Shown here: in pieces, positions 1 through 4,270 of the stretch
How the letters are laid out: every line of letters begins with the position of its first letter
Numbering within the stretch: the first letter of the stretch is position 1
From: Saprospiraceae bacterium
GTDB lineage: Bacteria; Bacteroidota; Bacteroidia; Chitinophagales; Saprospiraceae
NCBI GenBank assembly: GCA_013002475.1
Contig: JABDJM010000216.1
Span: 1 to 5,690 of the forward strand
Direction: 5' to 3'
Length of the DNA stretch: 5,690 nucleotides
The notes under the pieces: model-generated
What the model was told of the DNA's origin: nothing
The model's database searches: none
What the model saw: only the letters and a program-made list of their open reading frames with translations
Translations under genes and position numbers: made by a program

Positions 1-665
1 TATATGGCCAGGGCTTCCATGTGATAGCTCCCTGGAATAAAATGTTTGTTTATGATATCCGCGTGGCAGAGGATGAACAACAAATGGATGTCCTTTCTAA
101 AAATGGGCTGGAAATAACCATTGAAATGAGTTACCGGTATAAGCCAAAACCTGACCAAATTGGCTATCTGCACCAGGAGGTGGGATCGGATTATTTAAAT
201 CGGATTTTGGTCCCGGAGATTAGGTCGGCAACAAGAGAAGTAATTGGTAAATATCTCCCTGAGGAACTGTATTCCACTAAGCGGGATGCTATTCAAGACG
301 AGATATTTAACCAAACAATGAAATCAATTGATACAAAACACCTTCTTATCGATGCAGTTTTAATTCGGGAGGTTCGATTGCCTGAAAAACTGACCCAGGC
401 CATTGAACGTAAATTGGAAGAAGAGCAGGGATCATTGCAAATGCAATATCGATTGACAAAAGAACGTCAAGAAGCAGAAAGAAAGATTATTGAAGCCGAA
501 GCAAAGGCCCAGGCAAATAGAATTCTTAATCAGAGTTTGACAGCTAACATCCTAAGGGATAAAGGGATTGAGGCCACATTGGAATTGGCAAATTCACCCA
601 ATTCAAAAGTTATCATTGTGGGTGGTGGTGAAGAAGGGCTTCCTTTAATATTGGGAGGTCAATAG
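1..665 (+). CDS. Prohibitin family (SPFH/PHB domain) membrane protein, 5' end outside the window
   Basis: The frame is open to the left edge. In-frame codons from position 3 encode YGQGFH directly before the GTG at position 21, and this continues the conserved prohibitin segment GFHVIAPWNKM, so the gene starts upstream and the GTG is internal. About 220 residues are visible. They cover the latter part of the PHB/SPFH domain (about residues 1-125 of the visible part, including the LSKNGLEITIEMSYRY strand region) and then a charged helical segment, about residues 127-175, rich in Glu, Lys, Arg and Gln and typical of the prohibitin coiled coil. The end is a Gly-rich tail (GGGEEGLPLILGG). Known family members are anchored by one N-terminal membrane segment and form large ring-like assemblies that scaffold membrane proteins or proteases. 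The membrane anchor would lie outside this window. The last codons overlap the convergent zinc-ribbon gene by 7 bp. Family assignment is firm; the precise role is unknown. Confidence 0.93.
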   Translation, partial: YGQGFHVIAPWNKMFVYDIRVAEDEQQMDVLSKNGLEITIEMSYRYKPKPDQIGYLHQEVGSDYLNRILVPEIRSATREVIGKYLPEELYSTKRDAIQDEIFNQTMKSIDTKHLLIDAVLIREVRLPEKLTQAIERKLEEEQGSLQMQYRLTKERQEAERKIIEAEAKAQANRILNQSLTANILRDKGIEATLELANSPNSKVIIVGGGEEGLPLILGGQ

Positions 666-1030
666 GGATCTACAAAATCCATGCGCTTGACTAGGGCAAA
701 GGTCTCATCATCTAATTGGAGATATCCCTGGTCGTAGCAAAAGTGATATACCTTGCCGGCTTTGGTCCGGTATTGATTCGTAAAGTAATGTAAGTTAAAT
801 CCGGCTCGGGAGAGGGTAGTTAAGTTCACCTTTGTTTTCCCGGTCGGATTTAATTTTTTGAGAATGCGGTGATTCTTTCGAAGCGTATTATTAATGTTCC
901 GCATAAGGTTGGTGCTATCCTTGTTTTGCTTATTGTGATATACATTCCGGCAATCATCTCCGCAAAACTTCTTATCTATTCGTCCCGAAATTTTGATTCC
1001 ACACTCCAGGCATTTCCTTGACTTTGTCAT
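659..1030 (-). CDS. Small zinc-ribbon protein of unknown function
   Basis: The protein has 123 residues and an ATG start. Near the N-terminus is a four-cysteine knuckle pair: C7-x2-C10 (CLEC) and C23-x3-C27 (FCGDDCRN), spaced by 12 residues, as expected for a small structural zinc ribbon (DUF2116-like by resemblance). A basic, Asn-rich helical stretch follows (about residues 28-68, many Lys and Arg). The C-terminal part is compact and contains YHFCYDQGYLQLDDE and FALVKRMDF. From memory, short proteins of this layout (FCxxxCRNxxHN near the start, a Y-FCYD-GY segment near the end) are common hypothetical proteins in Bacteroidota. Zinc and nucleic-acid binding is plausible from the cysteines and basic charge but is inference. 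The gene converges on the prohibitin gene, overlapping its last 7 bp, and diverges from ssb across a repeat-bearing 111-bp spacer. No Shine-Dalgarno sequence is seen upstream. Confidence 0.85.
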   Translation of the reverse strand: MTKSRKCLECGIKISGRIDKKFCGDDCRNVYHNKQNKDSTNLMRNINNTLRKNHRILKKLNPTGKTKVNLTTLSRAGFNLHYFTNQYRTKAGKVYHFCYDQGYLQLDDETFALVKRMDFVDPY

Positions 1031-1038
1031 ATCTATAT

Positions 1039-1070
1039 ACGTTTACAAACGTTTACAAACGAAAGTAAAC
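1039..1070. repeat. Tandem 10-bp repeat with inverted half-sites between the zinc-ribbon gene and ssb
   Basis: Two perfect head-to-tail copies of GTTTACAAAC occupy 1041-1050 and 1051-1060, and the flanking bases extend the period (ACG before and after). A third, diverged unit follows at 1061-1070. GTTTAC at 1051-1056 and GTAAAC at 1065-1070 form an inverted repeat with an 8-nt spacer. AAACGTTT at 1047-1054, across the repeat junction, is itself a palindrome with a central CG, a shape seen in many operators. The block sits 9 bp upstream of the zinc-ribbon start and about 35 bp upstream of the proposed ssb -7 element. It could therefore bind a regulator of either gene or both. No regulator is identified. 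Confidence 0.6.
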
Positions 1071-1103
1071 ATTTTTTATACGAATCTCAGGTAAAAGCCA
1101 TCC

Positions 1104-1111
1104 TAGGTTTG
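1104..1111 (+). promoter_or_regulatory. Candidate Bacteroidota -7 promoter element for ssb
   Basis: TAGGTTTG matches the Bacteroidota -7 consensus TAnnTTTG exactly. It lies 30 nt before the ssb ATG at 1142, which leaves a leader of roughly 24 nt. A -33 TTG/TTTG element at the usual distance (around 1080-1085) is not visible, so the call rests on one box and its position. Confidence 0.45.
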
Positions 1112-1141
1112 CCGAACATTTTTCATCAAAATTTTAACGTT

Positions 1142-1483
1142 ATGACAATTCGAAATCACGTACAGCTTGTTGGTAATCTTGGAAAAGATCCGGAGGTCCG
1201 CACCTTTGACAATGGTAATAAACTGGCCAAAGTAAGCCTGGCAATATCCAACCAGTATAAGAATGGGCAGGGTGAATTAGTGCAGGACACGCAATGGTTG
1301 AATTTGGCTGCCTGGGGGAAAACAGCAGAATTAATGGAAAGTCTTTGCACTAAAGGTGCTCAGATAATGGTGTCAGGTAAGCTCGATTCCGGTAACTACC
1401 AAACAAAAGAAGGTGAGAAAAAGTATTATACCCAAGTTGTGGTAAATGAATTCTACCTGATGAATAGGCCCACCTCCAAATAA
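1142..1483 (+). CDS. ssb: Single-stranded DNA-binding protein (short, tail-less SSB)
   Basis: The product has 113 residues and is an OB-fold SSB that coats single-stranded DNA in replication, repair and recombination. The N-terminal strand NHVQLVGNLGKDPEVR (residues 5-20) is the SSB signature, followed by KLAKVSLAIS and DTQWLNLAAWGKTAE. Aromatic residues at likely DNA-stacking sites are Y39, W52, W58 and Y86. The family's canonical form has an OB domain of about 110 residues, a disordered linker and an acidic tip such as DDDIPF that recruits partner proteins. Here the protein ends in NRPTSK just after the OB domain, so linker and tip are absent. The ATG at 1142 is preferred over an in-frame TTG at 1109, because the family starts a few residues before the first strand and the TTG lies inside the putative -7 box. 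No Shine-Dalgarno sequence is seen. A hairpin terminator follows the stop codon. It may be a second, accessory SSB; that is inference. Confidence 0.93.
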   Translation: MTIRNHVQLVGNLGKDPEVRTFDNGNKLAKVSLAISNQYKNGQGELVQDTQWLNLAAWGKTAELMESLCTKGAQIMVSGKLDSGNYQTKEGEKKYYTQVVVNEFYLMNRPTSK

Positions 1484-1487
1484 TCGA

Positions 1488-1518
1488 AAGGGGCGGGAAG
1501 CCTCTCGCCCCTTGTTGA
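1488..1518 (+). terminator. Intrinsic terminator after ssb
   Basis: A stem of 11 base pairs (one G-U) is formed by 1488-1498 (AAGGGGCGGGA) and 1503-1513 (TCTCGCCCCTT), with a 4-nt loop AGCC. It begins 5 bp after the ssb stop codon. The following bases are T-rich (TTGTTGATTTTA) but not a pure T tract. It should separate ssb transcription from the regulator gene downstream. Confidence 0.8.
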
Positions 1519-1544
1519 TTTTATACTTAGTTACCTGTATCTTG
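1515..1544 (+). promoter_or_regulatory. Possible promoter for the LuxR-type regulator
   Basis: TTG at 1515-1517 is followed after 20 nt by TATCTTG at 1538-1544, resembling the Bacteroidota TTTG-N19-21-TAnnTTTG arrangement with one T missing from the -7 box. It lies about 48 nt before the ATG at 1593 and overlaps the tail of the ssb terminator. This is a weak match. Confidence 0.3.
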
Positions 1545-1592
1545 ACCGGAAGAACCTCGGACACCCCCTGCTCCGGTATACAAGACAAAACT

Positions 1593-2228
1593 ATGAACGA
1601 ATCCACGCAGGGGACAATCTATATTGTCCATGACTACTTTCTCATTAACGAAGGCCTTCAAAAATCCCTTCGACCACTCACAGAAAATTTTCAATTAACT
1701 CTTAAGATTCCATATTCTTTTCAGGAATTACCTCGAAGGGCGATACTGATTTGTGGTCCAGATAGTTTGTTGAATTATACATACCGCGGAGAATTGCATC
1801 CTGTCCTAAAAGAGAAGAAATGTAAGGTCATTCTTCTCACTGACGAAAATTCTAAGCCTGACCCAAATCACCTAATGGAAATCCACATCAAGGCCGTGGT
1901 TCATTCAAATGTGGAAACCAAGGAACTCCAAAGTATTATCCGATTGGTGAATGAGGGGAAAACATACGTTTCACCTGAATTCTATAAGACAAAAGAGCCC
2001 AGGCTCGTAGCTATCAAAACCGATCTTAAACATTTGTCAAATGTAACCGATAGAGAACTTCAGGTTTTGAGATGCATTACAAATGAAATGACCAATAAGG
2101 AAATTGCAAAGGCCTTATTTATTTCTCCAAGGACGGTTGAAACGCATCGGAGAAATTTGATACAAAAACTAAAGGTTAAATCCTCAGTTGGGCTGGTTAA
2201 GAAGTATTTGCAGTCTCCAGGGATGTGA
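1593..2228 (+). CDS. LuxR/NarL-type transcriptional regulator with a degenerate receiver domain
   Basis: The product has 211 residues. The C-terminal part (about 148-207) is a clear LuxR/GerE helix-turn-helix: LSNVTDRELQVLRCI, then NKEIAKALFISPRTVETHRR (recognition helix) and LIQKLKVKSSVGLVKKYL. The N-terminal part (about 8-128) follows the order of a NarL-type receiver: IYIVHDYFLINEGL, ILICGPDSL, VILLTDENS, then LQSIIRLVNEGKTYVSP leading to the linker. The phosphoacceptor Asp expected after the third strand is replaced by Cys54-Gly55. The first acidic pair is His13-Asp14, and the conserved Lys near the fifth strand falls on His-Ser-Asn (104-106); Thr83 is retained. It is therefore probably a phosphorylation-independent DNA-binding regulator; this is inference. 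The ATG at 1593 is chosen because the receiver begins just after it. An in-frame TTG at 1512 would add 27 residues unlike the family and overlap the terminator. No sensor kinase gene is adjacent. Confidence 0.88.
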   Translation: MNESTQGTIYIVHDYFLINEGLQKSLRPLTENFQLTLKIPYSFQELPRRAILICGPDSLLNYTYRGELHPVLKEKKCKVILLTDENSKPDPNHLMEIHIKAVVHSNVETKELQSIIRLVNEGKTYVSPEFYKTKEPRLVAIKTDLKHLSNVTDRELQVLRCITNEMTNKEIAKALFISPRTVETHRRNLIQKLKVKSSVGLVKKYLQSPGM

Positions 2229-2241
2229 TCTAACCTCCCTG
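2218..2241. terminator. Possible shared hairpin at the convergent gene ends
   Basis: CAGGGA at 2218-2223 and TCCCTG at 2236-2241 form 6-bp inverted arms with a 12-nt spacer that holds both stop codons. Neither side has a T tract, so any terminator role for the regulator and the amidohydrolase gene is weakly supported. Confidence 0.25.
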
Positions 2242-3936
2242 ATATTTCACTTCTCCACCCACTATGGTGTAGAGTACTTTGGCATCCAGGATTCTTTCTT
2301 CCGGACAACTCAGGAGATTTTCAGAAAGCACAACCACGTCTGTCAACTTTCCAACCTTTAGGGATCCTTTGATCTTTTCTTCAAATCCTGCATAAGCATT
2401 TCCTAAAGTATAGGAATACAGGGCTTCGGCCCTGGTCATTTTTTGCTCTTCGAAGAAAGTCATTTCAGGAGCTGTTCTCTTCCTGGTAACGGATGCATAC
2501 AGACTAGGTAGAGGATCGACATCCTCCACTGGAGCATCGGTACCATTCGCTATGACCACTCCGGCATCTAATAAAGACCTCCAGGCATAACCACCTTCTT
2601 GCGCCCTCTTTGTTCCTAGCCTCTTCACTACAAATGGGGCATCAGAAGTGCAGTGGATACCCTGCATGGAGGCAATGGCACCCAAGCTGGCAAATCGTTT
2701 AATATCATCAGGATGCAGATGCTGGGCATGTTCTACCCGCCATCTCCAATCTGTTTTTTCCGGCTTACTATTCTTACTCTTTTCAAAAATATCAAGCACC
2801 TCCCTGTTGGCCCGGTCTCCGATCGAATGCACACACAGCTGCATATCATGTTCTAAACTAAGCCCAGCGATCCGTTCTACTTCCGCCGTTTCCGTGGTGT
2901 TTTGTCCCTTGAACCCAGGCCGGTCTTCATAATCTTCCAGTAACCAGGCTCCATGAGCACCCAAGGCCCCGTCGACCTCAGTCTTGATTGCCCTGCAGGT
3001 AAAAAATTCATCTCCAGCCCCGATGATCGGGAAGCCTTGCATGTTATTTTCCATTTGTTCAAAGGAATGTCGTAGCATCACCCAAAGCCTAAGATCCAGT
3101 TCCCCCTTTTCAGCCATTTCCTTATACCAGTCTATATCCTCATAAGATGATCCAGCATCCTGAAAACTGGTAATCCCTTTTGCAAGGCATTCCTGCTGCG
3201 CTGCATCGGTGTACAATCTCCACACAGCTTTTCTGGCTTCGTCTCCCTGAGCAGCCAGGTAATCGGTATAGGCTTGCCGAATTCGGGTCGCCGCCCTTTC
3301 CTCAAAAACCCCGGTAGGTTCTCCAAATTGATCCTTTATGATCTTTCCGCCGGGAGGATCTGGTGTCTCCCGTGTGATCCCTGCAATCTCCATGGCTGCA
3401 GAATTTGCAAATAGTCCGTGTCCACTTGCATGAAATAAGACAACTGGATGGTCGGGGGAAATACTATCCAAAGAATACTTGGTTGGATAGCCCATGATAG
3501 AAAGCGGCGGAAGTGAATCCCATTTTTCCTGATGCCAACCTCTACCTTCGATCCAGGAACCTTTGGGAATTTCAGGGACTTTTGCCTCAATTTCAGAAAG
3601 TATGCTCTCCCAACTTTTGTTATCCAGAAAGTTTAGATTCTGCGCCATCCTTCCCACGCCATTAAAGTGTCCATGCCCTTCAATAAAACCTGGCATCGCA
3701 AAGCTTCCCTTAAGGTCAATTAATTTGGTTTTGGATCCTTTCTTGGCCAGACACTCCTCATCTTCCTTTGAAAGAAAGGAAATCCTTCCTTGGGTACTAA
3801 CCAGGCAACTGCAGATTTTTCCTTCTTCAATAGTATGGATATCTCCATTATAAAGGATCATGTCAGGGTCCAGCCCTGAGTTACATGAATGAAGGATAAG
3901 GACGAAGAAGAATGATAGAGGAAAAACGATTCTCAT
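2230..3936 (-). CDS. Predicted lipoprotein amidohydrolase (YtcJ-like, Amidohydro_3 family)
   Basis: The product has 568 residues and is a metal-dependent hydrolase of the amidohydrolase superfamily. Features in order: a hydrophobic signal segment (residues 3-15) ending in the lipobox-like LHSC with Cys18; ILYNGDIHT (27-35), the usual start of the N-terminal beta-sandwich; MPGFIEGHGHF with the metal ligand pair H88/H90; AIKTEVDGALGAHGAWL with K318 as candidate bridging (carboxylated) lysine; CVHSIGDRA with H370; RVEHAQ with H403; NGTDAPVEDVDPLPSLY with D467 as catalytic or metal Asp; and a closing beta strand region, GSLKVGKLTDVVVLSEN. All core motifs are present, so it looks active. Family members hydrolyse amide or related C-N bonds of varied small molecules; the substrate here cannot be read. 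The lipobox suggests anchoring in the cell envelope, facing the periplasm or the exterior. The start at 3936 is chosen because the frame's upstream extension to 4035 would bury the signal peptide 33 residues inside the protein. It converges on the LuxR-type gene with one base between the stop codons. Confidence 0.9.
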   Translation of the reverse strand: MRIVFPLSFFFVLILHSCNSGLDPDMILYNGDIHTIEEGKICSCLVSTQGRISFLSKEDEECLAKKGSKTKLIDLKGSFAMPGFIEGHGHFNGVGRMAQNLNFLDNKSWESILSEIEAKVPEIPKGSWIEGRGWHQEKWDSLPPLSIMGYPTKYSLDSISPDHPVVLFHASGHGLFANSAAMEIAGITRETPDPPGGKIIKDQFGEPTGVFEERAATRIRQAYTDYLAAQGDEARKAVWRLYTDAAQQECLAKGITSFQDAGSSYEDIDWYKEMAEKGELDLRLWVMLRHSFEQMENNMQGFPIIGAGDEFFTCRAIKTEVDGALGAHGAWLLEDYEDRPGFKGQNTTETAEVERIAGLSLEHDMQLCVHSIGDRANREVLDIFEKSKNSKPEKTDWRWRVEHAQHLHPDDIKRFASLGAIASMQGIHCTSDAPFVVKRLGTKRAQEGGYAWRSLLDAGVVIANGTDAPVEDVDPLPSLYASVTRKRTAPEMTFFEEQKMTRAEALYSYTLGNAYAGFEEKIKGSLKVGKLTDVVVLSENLLSCPEERILDAKVLYTIVGGEVKYQGG

Positions 3937-3974
3937 AAAAGCCAAGGTTTGTTTAGAGTTGTTGGGGTGATAAA

Positions 3975-4009
3975 CAAAGAAAAGCATTCTCCCCATATAG
4001 AAAGAATGC
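3975..4009 (-). promoter_or_regulatory. Possible promoter and operator of the amidohydrolase gene
   Basis: GCATTCT at 3984-3990 and AGAATGC at 4003-4009 are perfect 7-bp inverted arms with a 12-nt spacer. On the minus strand, immediately downstream of them, TTTCTTTG (3982-3975) differs from the TAnnTTTG -7 consensus at one base and lies 38 nt before the ATG. If that box is real, the inverted repeat covers the space between the -7 and -33 positions, a usual place for a repressor. No -33 box is evident. Confidence 0.3.
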
Positions 4010-4092
4010 CTTCTCGAACGCGTTATGCGTACCAATAGTTTTTCTTAATAACCTCGAATTTATACCGGTGATTGGGACGCCAGCGGGTGCTG

Positions 4093-4111
4093 ACTTTCAA
4101 GTATTGAAAGT
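4093..4111. repeat. 19-bp palindrome, candidate operator
   Basis: ACTTTCAA (4093-4100) and TTGAAAGT (4104-4111) are perfect 8-bp inverted arms around the 3-nt centre GTA. No T tract follows on either strand, which argues against a terminator. The centre is nearly equidistant (about 166-169 bp) from the two divergent start codons. Confidence 0.5.
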
Positions 4112-4234
4112 AGAAAAGGAGAAAAATGAAAAAAATACACAGTTGCCATGTTTTTTACTTTAATAAATCAATCTAATTGTCTATTTATTTCCATAAAATG
4201 TTGGATAACACACTATTAATTTTTCCCTAAGTAA

Positions 4235-4242
4235 TACATTTG
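4235..4242 (+). promoter_or_regulatory. Candidate -7 promoter element for the right-end gene
   Basis: TACATTTG matches TAnnTTTG exactly and ends 28 nt before the ATG at 4271, a spacing close to that of the proposed ssb element. No -33 TTG is present 19-21 nt upstream; that region is AT-rich. The call rests on one box and its position. Confidence 0.45.
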
Positions 4243-4270
4243 TTATCTTGATTATGTACTCTAGAACGAT

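Larger units (their letters stand above)
3937..4270. other. Divergent intergenic region of 334 bp
   Basis: This stretch lies between the start of the amidohydrolase gene (minus) and the start of the right-end gene (plus). It contains no convincing gene. It holds an inverted repeat close to the amidohydrolase start (3984-4009), the 8-bp palindrome AACGCGTT (4017-4024), a 19-bp near-perfect palindrome (4093-4111), a purine-rich tract with an AAGGAG just before a 16-codon frame (4126-4176), and an AT-rich stretch from about 4150 leading to a -7-like box at 4235-4242. It probably carries the promoters and operators of both flanking genes. Confidence 0.7.

Noticed and set aside
1041..1060. The tandem repeat as a CRISPR array or replication origin iteron set
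   Set aside because: The units are only 10 bp with no spacers, and there is no replication initiator gene, DnaA box cluster or AT-rich unwinding region beside them.
1109..1141. TTG start giving ssb an 11-residue N-terminal extension
   Set aside because: The SSB family begins a few residues before the first OB strand, as it does from the ATG at 1142, and the TTG lies within the putative -7 promoter box.
1512..1592. Upstream TTG start for the LuxR-type gene
   Set aside because: It would start inside the ssb terminator stem and add 27 residues with no counterpart in the family.
1156..1606. Minus-strand open frames across ssb and its downstream spacer
   Set aside because: They lie opposite a certain gene or cross its terminator, show no domain or signal, and have compositions expected of antisense shadows.
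2648..3853. Several plus- and minus-strand frames of 60-100 codons inside the amidohydrolase gene
   Set aside because: They overlap a long gene with intact family motifs throughout; none shows a recognisable domain.
3937..4035. N-terminal extension of the amidohydrolase by 33 residues
   Set aside because: It would place the lipoprotein signal segment internally and begins with a non-ATG codon; the ATG at 3936 gives a normal signal peptide.
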